Below, piece after piece: positions 7,948-17,109 of a DNA stretch of 64,000 bases (positions are counted from its first letter, which is position 1; each line of letters starts with the position of its first letter). The notes beneath the pieces are model-generated. The model was not told where the DNA came from. It was given only the letters and a program-made list of their open reading frames with translations, and searched no databases. The stretch comes from Lachnospiraceae bacterium. GTDB taxonomy: Bacteria; Bacillota; Clostridia; Lachnospirales; Lachnospiraceae. The position numbers were made by a program, and so were the translations under genes. The stretch is taken from NCBI GenBank assembly GCA_014804755.1, contig JAAUZE010000031.1:1-64000 (forward strand), given 5' to 3'.

Positions 7948-8484
7948 TTATTTGTATTGAAGTAAAATATCGGTTGCTTTTCTTGCGGGAGCCGCCGGTG
8001 CCTCGTCGGGATAACCGATTGCGATGAGCGCTGCCACCTCCTGATCTTCGGGAACTGCCAATAAATCTTCGATCGCCTTTTCGTCGAAGATGCCCATGAT
8101 CACGGAGCCAATTCCCTGTTCCCATGCCGCCAGACAAAAGGTCTGTGCCGCAACGCCCACATCAAACATCTGCCAATGGTCGCCCTTGCTCGTCGTATAA
8201 GAGCCGTCGCGTTCAAAACCACATCGGTTCTTGATCAGTGTAACAACGACTAAAGCGGGCGCGCCGTTGATAATGTCAGCATTATGGGGAATGGTCGCTT
8301 TTGAAGCGAGTTCCGCTTTCTTTGCGGGATCCTCTATCACGGTGTAACGTGTGATCTGTGTATTCTTCCAGCTCGGTGCAAATGAAGCCGTTTCCACAAT
8401 GGAGTTTAGCAGTTCATGACTGACCTGTTCCGCTTTGAATTTGCGGATGCTGCGTCTCGTTGTAATGCATTCTTTTGCTGTCAT
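7948..8484 (-). CDS. Nitroreductase-family FMN oxidoreductase
   Basis: A 178-residue protein starting with the family hallmark TRRSIRKF (residues 8-15), followed by SFAPSWKNTQ, then GIGSVIMGIFDEKAIEDLL and a C-terminal IAIGYPDE. These features mark the small FMN-dependent nitroreductase fold that works as a homodimer with NAD(P)H. The physiological substrate is unknown. GGAGG is six bases before the ATG, a consensus promoter lies just upstream, and a terminator follows, so it is a single-gene unit. Confidence 0.92.
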   Translation of the reverse strand: MTAKECITTRRSIRKFKAEQVSHELLNSIVETASFAPSWKNTQITRYTVIEDPAKKAELASKATIPHNADIINGAPALVVVTLIKNRCGFERDGSYTTSKGDHWQMFDVGVAAQTFCLAAWEQGIGSVIMGIFDEKAIEDLLAVPEDQEVAALIAIGYPDEAPAAPARKATDILLQYK

Positions 8485-8510
8485 GGGAGACCTCCTTCTT
8501 TATTTTTTCT

Positions 8511-8539
8511 ATTGTAGCATAACCGGAAAACTGTTTCAA
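8511..8539 (-). promoter_or_regulatory. Promoter of the nitroreductase gene
   Basis: On the minus strand TTGAAA (8534-8539) and TACAAT (8511-8516) are separated by exactly 17 bases, 27 bases before the start codon. The -35 box touches one arm of an inverted repeat at 8539-8573. Confidence 0.75.
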
Positions 8540-8609
8540 CAATAGAATTCACGCTTCGCGAGGATTCTATTGTCATGAATAACAGAAAATATGCTTTGCC
8601 AATTTTCTG
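8539..8609. repeat. Two adjacent intergenic inverted repeats
   Basis: The first has perfect ten-base arms (ACAATAGAAT and ATTCTATTGT, 8539-8548 and 8564-8573) around a GC-rich 15-base centre. The second has eight-base arms (CAGAAAAT and ATTTTCTG, 8583-8590 and 8602-8609) and starts directly after the stop of the next gene. Neither has a T tract. They belong to the paired-hairpin intergenic pattern seen at several other places in the window. Confidence 0.6.
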
Positions 8610-9008
8610 CTATACCATATGCCTGATGATCTCCTCAAACGCCGCCATCTCTTTCTTATGAAAATGAAACTGGTAACCGCTTAATTTTTGAATCCCGATC
8701 CCATACGTCACTTCTTTGTTCAGGGTAACCAGTATATACACCTGTTTTGACAGAAATTTACCGCTTTCCTGCCTTCGCATGTCCACCACATCTTCTGCGA
8801 TATCCGTTGTCCAGATCCCCTGTCCGTTGTCAGCAATGATGCGCCGGTTTGTCATTGTGATACGGCAGTCATCCGCACCAAGCAATGCTCCCGATTCCGT
8901 TGCAAACGCCCACGGCTTTGCCGTAAATATGACCTTTTCCCCCGGCAGCAGGTTCACCTTGAATTTGTTTTTGATTTCCGGCAGTGTATCTAAATAATTG
9001 GTATTCAT
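8610..9008 (-). CDS. Hypothetical protein, possible bacterial PH-like domain
   Basis: A 132-residue soluble protein with no signal peptide. The pattern LLPGEKVIFTAKPWAF, then CRITMTNRRIIADNGQGIWTTDI, then a helical end (EMAAFEEIIRHM) resembles bacterial PH/GRAM-type domains, in which an N-terminal strand with GE.. is followed by TNRRI. That reading is from pattern only. It overlaps the upstream membrane-protein gene by four bases (ATGA), so the pair is translationally coupled and probably works together. GGGGGG is six bases before the ATG. The function is unknown. Confidence 0.7.
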   Translation of the reverse strand: MNTNYLDTLPEIKNKFKVNLLPGEKVIFTAKPWAFATESGALLGADDCRITMTNRRIIADNGQGIWTTDIAEDVVDMRRQESGKFLSKQVYILVTLNKEVTYGIGIQKLSGYQFHFHKKEMAAFEEIIRHMV

Positions 9009-9667
9009 AAGAATCCCCCCATTTCTTTCCGCCGTTTATCGGCACATTCCTGACTAAAGGCAATCATTCGGTTAATATTATTCTTATAGATATCGTCCAT
9101 ACCACTTTCATAGCCAAACACAATGTCCAGCCGATGCTTCAACAGTTCTGTCTGCATAAAAAGGAACGCCTGCTGGTTATTTTTTATCCGGAATCCATAC
9201 CGTTTATGATCTCTTCCCGCAAATATCAGCGTCGTATCCTTATGGACGGGAATCACGCCCTCTATCTTGCTGGTCATAACCATGGTATACACCCACAATA
9301 CATTTGCCATCGGCACAAGCTCCAGTCCGATCTTGGTCCCGACAACTGCCTGACTGGTCACAAGCAGCCCGTCGCACATCGCACAGGATGGTATTTCATG
9401 ATCGATCATATGTAACTGCTGCGGCGAAAACGGCTTCACAAGCTTTTTGGTTCGGATGCTTGCGATCAGCCACAAGACACCAAATAATATTGCCGGAAAA
9501 ATCATTCCCAACATCGCAAGCGACAATCCAAACGGAAAATTGTCTAATACAAAGGTGGCAAATGCCAGAACAAAAATGAGCAGGCAGACAAAAAACGGGA
9601 TCTTAAACTTCTTGATACTCCTGCAATAACAGTGATACAAATTGCCATAGTTTTTTAGCTGTCTCAT
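9005..9667 (-). CDS. Hypothetical two-helix membrane protein
   Basis: A 220-residue protein with two membrane segments (about residues 24-42 and 47-70) and a large cytoplasmic part of mixed alpha/beta character. The segment GLLVTSQAVVGTKIGLELVPMA and later KRYGFRIKNNQQAF resemble a PH-like sandwich, as in its partner gene, with which it overlaps by four bases. Two conserved-looking cysteines lie in PSCAMCDG (near 95). I do not recognise a named family. GGGGG lies nine bases before the ATG inside a weak seven-base hairpin. Confidence 0.7.
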   Translation of the reverse strand: MRQLKNYGNLYHCYCRSIKKFKIPFFVCLLIFVLAFATFVLDNFPFGLSLAMLGMIFPAILFGVLWLIASIRTKKLVKPFSPQQLHMIDHEIPSCAMCDGLLVTSQAVVGTKIGLELVPMANVLWVYTMVMTSKIEGVIPVHKDTTLIFAGRDHKRYGFRIKNNQQAFLFMQTELLKHRLDIVFGYESGMDDIYKNNINRMIAFSQECADKRRKEMGGFL

Positions 9668-9725
9668 AAAAGGATGCCCCCATAAAAAGTAATCATCCTT
9701 ATCATACCCGAATCATGTTCATTTT

Positions 9726-9902
9726 TCAAGGCGATTCCGATGCTCTTCCCATTTCTCTGATCACTCTGTCATAGCGCTGCGGCATCAGGAGCTTTTTTGA
9801 GTTTCCCCATTTTTTAGACCTTCCTGTTTCGCAGTCCGCTATTTTAAAGTAATCAAACCGGCAGATTTTACCTGCGCGTGGTGTTATGAAATGACTGTCG
9901 AT
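9726..9902 (-). pseudogene. Possible C-terminal gene remnant
   Basis: A 58-codon frame without a start codon at its beginning ends in TGA at 9726-9728 and is closed by a stop at 9903-9905. The translation is protein-like and basic, with FDYFKIADCE and LLMPQRYDRVIREMGRA. I do not recognise the family. It lies in the 337-base gap before the chemoreceptor gene. The rest of that gap holds the chemoreceptor leader and no clear promoter. Confidence 0.3.
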
Positions 9903-10004
9903 TTAATGCAATTTTGTGTCGATTCACAACGACATACTCCTTTTTCGGAAATGCTATGGTAAAATAATAAATTAGCAATTTATTTACTAGGAGGATACTT
10001 ACTT

Positions 10005-11990
10005 ATGGAAGCAACAAATGAAAAGCCGTCTTTTTGGGGAAGCATTAAAGGAAGGGTCATTGTTTATGTGGCATTATGTATCATTGTGATCATTGCCGTA
10101 ACTGCTGTGATCAACAGTATTGTGCTGAATGATGCGCTAAAAACAAGTGAGCATAGTGTACTCTCTGCAGAGGCATCGAGCACCAGCGACATTATTGATG
10201 AATGGCTTGTCGGGCAGGCAAACACAGTCGAAACAATAAAGAGTGTTTTGGAGACCATGGATAAAGATGTCGATGCGATCATGGACTTTTTGGAGATTTA
10301 TCTGGCTAACAATGACGATGCCCTTATGTATTATTGCTGCTTTGGATATAACGGCGGCGTTCTGCCGGCGGACCATTCCAGTCTTGATCTTGATCCTACG
10401 ACCAGAGGCTGGTGGCAGGATGCCATTGCAAAGGACGGACTGATCTACACAGCTCCTTATACGGATTTTGCGACGGGACAGATGATTGTTTCCATTGCCG
10501 TTCCTTGTAAAATTGATGGCGAGCAGGCTGTTGTTCTTGCAGACATTACGATTGATAACCTGATCGCAATTGTAAAGAATGTGAGTACGGACGAAAGCGT
10601 ACAAACATTCCTGCTGGCAGACGATAACAGCGTGATCACACATGAAAATGAAGCGTATTTGCCGAAAGAAGAAGGAAATACCATTTTAACTGATATGCTG
10701 CGCATCAATCTGGAGAGCAATGATATCACCACATTTACTGACTATGACGGTGTAAAAAAATACTGCATTGTAAGAACGATCGATGCCACCGGCTGGAAAA
10801 TCGGTATTACACAAAACACATCCGTCATAAGCGGCAAAGTCAGCAGTAATTTAGTGGTACCGTTAGTAGCGGATATAGTTCTGCTCATACTGTCGATCAT
10901 TGTATTAAATATCGTTGTTTCCCTCATGTTAAAGCCGCTCAGCGAATTGAAGAAATTTGTAAAGGAAAAAGTAATCGGAAACCAGAATTGCAGAACAGAA
11001 CAATCAGAGGTCAAAGAAATCGGCTATTTGAAAGAGGAATTAGAAAACAGAGTCATTTCAACGATTCGTAAAACACAACAGGAAACCATACACATTCAGG
11101 ATATGGTGTCCGGTACAAACTCTCATGTTTCCAAAATGAACGGAAATATCATGGAAATCAGTGCGATCATGGAGGAAACCGGAGCAAGTGTGGCAGGACA
11201 GACACAGAGTATCGGAGATATCGACAGTACCTGTAAAGATGTAACGAATGCAATCGATGAATTGGCCGGAAGTGCGCAGACCATTACAAGTCGTGCACAT
11301 GAGATCATCGAACGGGTAGAACAGATGGTTCCGGAAGTGCTGGAAGACAAAGAAAATGCGATTAAAGTGACTGTGGACAGCAGGGAAAAACTGAAAACCG
11401 CGATTGAAGAAACCAAGGTGATCAGTCAGATCGTAGAAGTGTCACAGGCGATCAGTGAAATTGCAGGACAGACGAATTTACTTTCATTAAATGCGTCTAT
11501 TGAAGCGGCACGGGCAGGCGAAGCCGGACGCGGTTTTGCAGTCGTTGCGGAGGAGATCAAGAAGCTGAGTGAAACTACGGGCAGTGAAATAGAAAAAGTA
11601 AATGCGTTGACAGAAAAGGTGTTAAAAAGTGTCGGATCGCTTTCTGAAGCAAGTAATCATATCATCACATTTTTGGATGAAGTTGTGCTGAAGGATTACG
11701 ACAAGCTGGAAACACTTGCAGGCAATTACAAGGAAGACGCGGCTTATTACGCACAGGTCAGCAATCTGTTAAGCGACAGCACAACGGGACTGCGAAACTC
11801 TATTGCCAATATCAACGAGATTTTGGATACCATTAATCTGTCACAGAAGGAATTAGACACGGCTGTTCAGTCCGTAAACGGAAATCTGCAGCAGATCACT
11901 TATGCAAGTGAAACCGTTTCGGATGAAACGAAGGATGTGATGAACAGTATTTCCTCCTTACAGACAACGATCCAACAGTTTCAGGTATAA
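10005..11990 (+). CDS. Methyl-accepting chemotaxis protein, Cache sensor
   Basis: A 661-residue chemoreceptor. The first membrane helix is at about 16-38, an extracellular double-Cache-like sensor spans 40-275 (with [13 protein letters not shown] and [20 protein letters not shown], typical of Cache domains), and the second membrane helix is at about 285-308. A HAMP-like linker follows, then the coiled-coil signalling domain. The conserved tip lies near 484-525 ([20 protein letters not shown], then [14 protein letters not shown]). There is no CheR-docking pentapeptide at the end. AGGAGG is ten bases before the ATG. Cache receptors usually bind amino acids or small acids; the ligand is not predictable here. 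Confidence 0.95.
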   Translation: MEATNEKPSFWGSIKGRVIVYVALCIIVIIAVTAVINSIVLNDALKTSEHSVLSAEASSTSDIIDEWLVGQANTVETIKSVLETMDKDVDAIMDFLEIYLANNDDALMYYCCFGYNGGVLPADHSSLDLDPTTRGWWQDAIAKDGLIYTAPYTDFATGQMIVSIAVPCKIDGEQAVVLADITIDNLIAIVKNVSTDESVQTFLLADDNSVITHENEAYLPKEEGNTILTDMLRINLESNDITTFTDYDGVKKYCIVRTIDATGWKIGITQNTSVISGKVSSNLVVPLVADIVLLILSIIVLNIVVSLMLKPLSELKKFVKEKVIGNQNCRTEQSEVKEIGYLKEELENRVISTIRKTQQETIHIQDMVSGTNSHVSKMNGNIMEISAIMEETGASVAGQTQSIGDIDSTCKDVTNAIDELAGSAQTITSRAHEIIERVEQMVPEVLEDKENAIKVTVDSREKLKTAIEETKVISQIVEVSQAISEIAGQTNLLSLNASIEAARAGEAGRGFAVVAEEIKKLSETTGSEIEKVNALTEKVLKSVGSLSEASNHIITFLDEVVLKDYDKLETLAGNYKEDAAYYAQVSNLLSDSTTGLRNSIANINEILDTINLSQKELDTAVQSVNGNLQQITYASETVSDETKDVMNSISSLQTTIQQFQV

Positions 11991-11991
11991 A

Positions 11992-12036
11992 AAAGAACGC
12001 AAAGCGTTCTTTCGAAGAATCCGCATTGCGGATTTC
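11992..12036 (+). terminator. Tandem hairpins after the chemoreceptor gene
   Basis: Immediately after the stop codon lies AAAGAACGC-AAA-GCGTTCTTT (nine-base arms, 11992-12012), followed three bases later by GAATCCGC-ATT-GCGGATTTC (about 12018-12036). The T-rich 3' arm of the first could terminate weakly. The same first hairpin, with identical arms, recurs at 60241-60261. Confidence 0.6.
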
Positions 12037-12093
12037 TCAAGGTTCGTGAATAATGCGGCTTCCGAATATTGGATCACACTGTATCCCCGCATA

Positions 12094-12129
12094 AATCCCC
12101 CAACCGTACCTACATACAGTTGGGGGATT
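12094..12129 (-). terminator. Terminator of the following hypothetical gene
   Basis: A perfect 11-base stem (AATCCCCCAAC with GTTGGGGGATT) and a 14-base loop lie five bases after the minus-strand stop at 12135. The T tail is short, and the structure also faces the convergent chemoreceptor gene. Confidence 0.65.
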
Positions 12130-12134
12130 GCTCA

Positions 12135-12869
12135 TTAGATCGTATAATCCATTCTGCCGCCGCTTGGCATTACGCCATGCGCTTTGACGCCGTCCCAGTC
12201 CAAATCCTGAATCTGTGAGATCAGATCCTCCAAAGAATTCGACTCAACGCGCGCCGTTTTGGTCCACTCGTCTTTTCTGCCCTCACGGCGTGACTCTATG
12301 CGTTCCTCGTCTTTGCGCTTCTTTGCTTTTTTCTCCTCCGCCTTCGCCGCTTCTTTCTTATCGGCTCTCGACTGCTCTATGCGCTCGCGCTGCTTAGCGC
12401 CTGCCTGCTCCAAATCCGCAAAGAATGACATCTTTCCGTCCTTGCCGACCGAAACGCCCATGCGGACAACGTCATCCGCCTTATCGCCGAGCTGCTCTTT
12501 CGCCTCGTCCAACTTTGATGTCGCGTCGTCGATCATCGACATATATTTTTCTTTGGTCTTGCTGTCCTTTGCCATTGCTTCCAGCTCGTCGGCATGAATC
12601 AGCACGCTGTACTGTTTGATACCGCGGGAAAGATAGGACGCCGCCTGCTCGTTATTGTCATAGCGGCCTGCCATGATGTCCATTTTATCCCCGTACTTTT
12701 CCTGAAGCTCCTTTAATACCCTCTTTGCGCCCGCGCTTAACTGCGTGTCCTTCACCTGATCGGCAGCCTTGCCTTTTGTCACGCTTCCGCTCTTTGTGCG
12801 CGCCGTGCTCTGCTGCCCGCTCCCGTATACACTTGCCTCATACGCGTTGTAGCCATTGATCTTATCCAT
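12135..12869 (-). CDS. Conserved hypothetical protein (possibly DUF6033)
   Basis: A 244-residue soluble protein. An N-terminal Gly/Ser/Tyr-rich segment is followed by DTQLSAGAKRVLKELQEKYG and ADKMDI-like helical sequence (residues 40-140), then a very charged Lys/Glu/Arg coiled stretch (about 150-205: EEKKAKKRKDEERIESRREG), and a C-terminal SLEDLISQIQDLDW helix. The composition and N-terminus match what I recall of the DUF6033 proteins common in Lachnospiraceae; this is from memory, not a search. An ATG at 12881 is one base from AAAGGAG and so unlikely; 12869 was chosen. Tandem hairpins precede it. Confidence 0.65.
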   Translation of the reverse strand: MDKINGYNAYEASVYGSGQQSTARTKSGSVTKGKAADQVKDTQLSAGAKRVLKELQEKYGDKMDIMAGRYDNNEQAASYLSRGIKQYSVLIHADELEAMAKDSKTKEKYMSMIDDATSKLDEAKEQLGDKADDVVRMGVSVGKDGKMSFFADLEQAGAKQRERIEQSRADKKEAAKAEEKKAKKRKDEERIESRREGRKDEWTKTARVESNSLEDLISQIQDLDWDGVKAHGVMPSGGRMDYTI

Positions 12870-12897
12870 CCTTCTGCCCATGCTCCTTTCTCTGCCT

Positions 12898-12952
12898 GCA
12901 AATTTGTGCTTTCAGCGCAAATTTGCGGTTGAAAGAATGCAATTCTTTCAAC
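12898..12952. repeat. Tandem perfect hairpins upstream of the hypothetical gene
   Basis: Two stems stand back to back. The first has 13-base arms around TTC (12898-12910 and 12914-12926, one G-U pair) and a GCAAATTTG core. The second has perfect 11-base arms around GCA (12928-12938 and 12942-12952). On the minus strand they lie just before the AAAGGAG of the 12869 gene. The same order, an AT-rich hairpin then a GCAAATTTG hairpin then a ribosome site, occurs at 18652-18732. Confidence 0.6.
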
Positions 12953-13150
12953 TTTCCTCCTTGAGTGTGACCGCCGCTGAAATCCGTTTCCATGATCAAA
13001 TGTCTTCCGTTTTCCGCCGCCATGCATCCATGCTTTGGAAAACCAATTTCCCGTTATAGTATATATCGGCATTTTTACACTGGTATTTAGGGAAAATCGT
13101 TCTTTTCACTACAGAAAACAGGCGCTTCGTGTCAATTTTTATCATGCATG

Positions 13151-13183
13151 AAAAAGCGGTGTCTGACACCGGTCAGACGCCGC
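13151..13183 (-). terminator. Terminator of the alpha-galactosidase gene and operon
   Basis: A GC-rich hairpin (GCGG-x-GTCTGAC pairing with its complement, one mismatch) is followed by TTTTT on the minus strand, about a dozen bases after the stop at 13195. It closes the galactoside operon. Confidence 0.75.
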
Positions 13184-13194
13184 CTGCATATCCA

Positions 13195-15660
13195 TTATGA
13201 CTCATCCTCATCCCGCCTTAGAAAATTTCTTGTCTCCGCGGCTTCCTCCATATAATACATCCGGGACGCGTAATCCGGAAAATGACGCACCTCGCCGGAG
13301 AATCCCGTTCCGCCGTACCCCTGCTTTAAGGCGACACCCGCGTACATCAGCTCTCCGCCGCTTACGACATAATCCTCTTTTTCCCCGTCCAGCTTTACAA
13401 AATGATCGATCGCATTGTGTAACAGGGAATCCCGCTTCACATGAATCGGCGCGACCGTATTCACCAGATCACCGAACTCCTTGACATGATAGCGGAACGC
13501 ACGGTTGTAAAAATGATACTTCTTTTTTTCATCCAGACCTTTCATCTTGAGCTCCGCATACACATGATTCGGTCTTGTCATCGTCTGTACGATCATTCCT
13601 GCCGCGCGGCTTTTGTCCTTTGACACCACCGCCCATTTCGTCTCTCTCCCGCTCTCAAGCCGGTAAAAATCGCCCTCAAAAAAGACATCGCGCCACCGCT
13701 TGTATAGGGCAATTTCCTCCCGGATCTCCGTAAGCTCCTCCTTTGTCATCTCCGTTAAGTTACACTCATAGCCGAGCAGCCCGAACGCCGCCACATGAAA
13801 GCGCGTCTCTAACGGCGTCACGCGCAGCGTCTGATGATTCGGACAGCCGGATACATGCGCGCCCAATACCGACATCGGATACCCGTAGCTGTATCCCTCC
13901 TGAATCGAAAGTCTGCTGATCGCATCCGTATTATCGGATGCCCAGATCTGCGGCATATAGCAGAGCATACCAAGATCAAAACGATTTCCGCCCGAAGCGC
14001 ATGCCTCGAACAAAATATGCGGAAACTCCTGCGTCAGCGTGCGCATGACCTCATATAAGCCAAGCACATAACGGTGCGCAAATTCCCCCTGCCTCTCCCG
14101 CGGCAGGGTTGCGGAATATTGGTCGGAAAACACACGGTTCATATCCCATTTTACATAGTTCATGCCTCTGACGGAAAAGATCGCGCGCATCCGCCCGATG
14201 ATATATCCCCGTACCTCGCTGCGGGTCAAATCCAAAAACATCTGATGCCGTCCGAGCGACTGACCTCCTGCGCCGGGCACGAAGTGCTCCGCGCCCGCTC
14301 CCTCCATATCTCCGGCATGCGCGCTGCCCGCATACGCCGTATCTCCCGCATATGCGCCGCTCTCTGCGGCAGGCGCCACAACAGCCCAGTCCGGATGCGC
14401 ACGGTATAGATCGCTGTCCTCATTGACCATTTCCGGCTCAACCCAGATTCCGAAATCCATCCCCATTGCATGAATCCGGTCCGCGATTCCCTGTAACCCG
14501 CCCGGCAGCTTCTTTTCATTCACCTGCCAGTCACCAAGCGAGCATGCGTCATTATCCCGCTTCCCGAACCATCCGTCATCCATCACGAACAGCTCAGCTC
14601 CGACGTCCTTCGCCGTCTTTGCAAGTTTACATAAATCTTTTTCCTTGAAATCGAAATACGCGCTCTCCCAACTGTTGATCAAAATCGGACGCGGTTTATG
14701 CTGCCAGACGCCCCGCACGATATGCTCTCGGATAAATGCATGCAGATTATGGCTCATGCCGCCGAACCCCTCGTACGAGTACGTCATTGCCGCCTCTGGC
14801 GCCTCAAAACACTCGTCCTTTGCAAGCGTCCATGAAAAGTCCGCCGGTTGAATGCCGCTGATAAAACGGCTCTTTTCATAGGCATTGACGTCCAGCGCCT
14901 CATAATGGCTGCCGCTGTACAGCAGATGGAAGCCGAACGCCTCCCCTGCATCCTCGTTGGTTTCCGGTCTGCTGAGCATCACAAAATTATTTGCCCTGCT
15001 GCTTGTGACTCCGGCTCTTGTTTGGTTTACATAAGTCCCATTTTCCACGACAGTATCGACACGTCCCATTTCCCGCGCCCATGCGCCGTGGAACGTCGTC
15101 ATGCGCAGCCCCGCTCCCTGCATGTCAAGCTGCATGCTCATGAGCCTTCTCACGATCACCGGCTTTGCGAGATGACTGACGATTCTTGCGCTGCGCGTGA
15201 TCACATCACAATCCGGATAGACACTGTAAGTCAGAAAAAGCTCCACCGGGTAATTGCGGTCGCGCATCGTGACCGTGAGCGTCTGCTCCGCGCCATAGGC
15301 GGTCGGCAGTCCCTGTAGACAAAGTCCGCCCTCCTCCACCCGCGCGCTTTCGTAAATAAAATCCGTCGTCCGGTTTCCGTCCGGATAGGTCAGCTCCACA
15401 AAGGGTTCCCGCAGGTCGCCCTTTCCCATACCGGACATCTCCAGCTTGACATTTTCCAGACAGAGCGCGGGATAGTCCGTCGCATACACGATCGCATTTC
15501 CCGGCTCAAACGCACGCTTTTCCCGAAATGCCTCCGCATTCGTCACCTCAATGCGTCTGCCGTAATAAAGGTGCTCCAACTGTCCGGACGGACATGCACA
15601 GAAGCAATACGTCGTATGCGCCGTATGCAGAATAAAACAATTTCCTTCCCGAATGATCAT
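13195..15660 (-). CDS. Alpha-galactosidase, GH36 family
   Basis: An 821-residue GH36 enzyme that removes terminal alpha-galactose from oligosaccharides such as raffinose or melibiose. An N-terminal beta-sandwich (1-320) precedes the barrel. The nucleophile Asp is in YVKWDMNR (near 507) and the acid/base Asp in CASGGNRFD (near 560); NSWESAYFDF and DDGWFG are also present. There is no signal peptide, so the enzyme is cytoplasmic and acts on sugars imported by the symporter encoded just upstream. Between HPDWAVV and SLGRHQ (about 425-465) sits an unusual Ala/Gly-rich insertion. The ATG at 15660 is seven bases from GGGGG; a GTG one codon earlier is possible. Confidence 0.95.
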   Translation of the reverse strand: MIIREGNCFILHTAHTTYCFCACPSGQLEHLYYGRRIEVTNAEAFREKRAFEPGNAIVYATDYPALCLENVKLEMSGMGKGDLREPFVELTYPDGNRTTDFIYESARVEEGGLCLQGLPTAYGAEQTLTVTMRDRNYPVELFLTYSVYPDCDVITRSARIVSHLAKPVIVRRLMSMQLDMQGAGLRMTTFHGAWAREMGRVDTVVENGTYVNQTRAGVTSSRANNFVMLSRPETNEDAGEAFGFHLLYSGSHYEALDVNAYEKSRFISGIQPADFSWTLAKDECFEAPEAAMTYSYEGFGGMSHNLHAFIREHIVRGVWQHKPRPILINSWESAYFDFKEKDLCKLAKTAKDVGAELFVMDDGWFGKRDNDACSLGDWQVNEKKLPGGLQGIADRIHAMGMDFGIWVEPEMVNEDSDLYRAHPDWAVVAPAAESGAYAGDTAYAGSAHAGDMEGAGAEHFVPGAGGQSLGRHQMFLDLTRSEVRGYIIGRMRAIFSVRGMNYVKWDMNRVFSDQYSATLPRERQGEFAHRYVLGLYEVMRTLTQEFPHILFEACASGGNRFDLGMLCYMPQIWASDNTDAISRLSIQEGYSYGYPMSVLGAHVSGCPNHQTLRVTPLETRFHVAAFGLLGYECNLTEMTKEELTEIREEIALYKRWRDVFFEGDFYRLESGRETKWAVVSKDKSRAAGMIVQTMTRPNHVYAELKMKGLDEKKKYHFYNRAFRYHVKEFGDLVNTVAPIHVKRDSLLHNAIDHFVKLDGEKEDYVVSGGELMYAGVALKQGYGGTGFSGEVRHFPDYASRMYYMEEAAETRNFLRRDEDES

Positions 15661-15696
15661 CACGTTTCCCCCACACTTTTATTCAGCTTTTGTCTC

Positions 15697-17109
15697 TTAC
15701 GCCTGTTTCTTTTTCTCTTCCAGCTTTTTGGAAATTTCCTCAAGCTTATCATCGCTCAAGATATATTTCTTTTTAAATATCAACACGCCAATGAACAACA
15801 CAACGATCGGCAGAAGCGTCATCGTCATACGCAGCCCGAGTACGGAGTTTTCCGCCACCTGCACTACTGCGTCTTCGTCCTTGCTGATATGGAATACAGT
15901 CAGGCAGACGGAGGCTACCATCGCCGCGATTCCCGAAGCAAGCTTTACCACAAAGGTCTGCATGGAAAAGATCACAGACTCATCACGGCGATTATTTTTT
16001 AACTCTCCGTAATCCACCGTATTCGCCAAAAATACCGTCGTCAGCACATTTAAGATACCGACTGCCGCAAAAATGAAGAACCCCGGAATCAGCAATACCC
16101 ACACGTTCTGCAGCATATTGGTGAATGTGATGGAAAGCAGTACGGCATAGCCGACGATCGCGCTGACAAAGCAGATGTAGAAAATTTTCATCGTACTGAA
16201 CGCTTTGCGAAGCAGCGGGAAAAACAGCATCATGGAAAGAATCTGCACACCGCCCCCGAATGTATTGAAGATCGTATAGGAAGCCTGCCACGACTCGCCG
16301 CCGACATCATATTTAAAAAAGTAGATCACAAGATTCGAGGTCGTATAAACCGCAATATTGACAAGCACGATCGTGATCACCGTCGCCATTGCCTGATCGT
16401 TCTGCACCAGCGCCTTGAACATGTCCTTTACGGATGCGGTCTGCATGTCGACCGTTGATTTTTCTTTGATCGCCACGCAGGTAATTACGATAAATATGAT
16501 AAAAAGAGCGGCGACGATCAGCGCAAAATACTGAAAACCAAGACGTTCAATCTCTTGATCCAGCGCTCCCTCGCCTGCAAAGAATTTACCGATCGCCGCG
16601 ACTGCCATCACGGTAACGATCGTGATCAGCGCAGAACCGACGCCCGCGCAGGAACGCGCTAATGCGGAAAGGTTCTCACGCTCCTTACCGCCCTCAGTAA
16701 ACGCCGGGATCATCGACCAGTAAGGGATATCCATCATCGTATAGGTAACACCCCACAAAATATAGAACACAGCTGCATACGCGACAAGTCCGCTGCCGGC
16801 AAGCGTCGGCGGCGCAGCAAACATCAGATACAGAATAATCGCATTCGTGATCGTACCAACCAAAAGCCACGGACGGAATTTTCCGAACCGCGTCTTCGTT
16901 TTTGCGACCAGCACACCCATGATCGGATCGTTAAACGCATCAAACACACGTGCGACGAGCAGGATGATACCCATGATCCATGCGCTCACCCCCAAAATGT
17001 CCTGATAGTAATAAAGAATGTAGCTCGCGGAGAGCATATACACCATATCCTTGCCCACCGCGCCAAGCCCGTACGCCGCTTTTTCTCCAAAGCTTAATTT
17101 TTTATTCAT
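15697..17109 (-). CDS. GPH-family sugar:cation symporter (MelB-like)
   Basis: A 470-residue protein with about 12 hydrophobic segments. It begins SFGEKAAYGLGAVGKDM, and the family signature RVFDAFNDPIMG near residue 55 carries the Asp residues that bind the coupling cation in MelB-type carriers; RFGKFRPW follows. It should import galactosides for the two glycosidases of the operon. GGGGGG is eight bases before the ATG, and its first eight bases overlap the 3' end of the upstream GT-B-like gene, so translation is coupled. The C-terminus is a basic cytoplasmic tail (KKLEEKKKQA). Confidence 0.93.
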   Translation of the reverse strand: MNKKLSFGEKAAYGLGAVGKDMVYMLSASYILYYYQDILGVSAWIMGIILLVARVFDAFNDPIMGVLVAKTKTRFGKFRPWLLVGTITNAIILYLMFAAPPTLAGSGLVAYAAVFYILWGVTYTMMDIPYWSMIPAFTEGGKERENLSALARSCAGVGSALITIVTVMAVAAIGKFFAGEGALDQEIERLGFQYFALIVAALFIIFIVITCVAIKEKSTVDMQTASVKDMFKALVQNDQAMATVITIVLVNIAVYTTSNLVIYFFKYDVGGESWQASYTIFNTFGGGVQILSMMLFFPLLRKAFSTMKIFYICFVSAIVGYAVLLSITFTNMLQNVWVLLIPGFFIFAAVGILNVLTTVFLANTVDYGELKNNRRDESVIFSMQTFVVKLASGIAAMVASVCLTVFHISKDEDAVVQVAENSVLGLRMTMTLLPIVVLFIGVLIFKKKYILSDDKLEEISKKLEEKKKQA

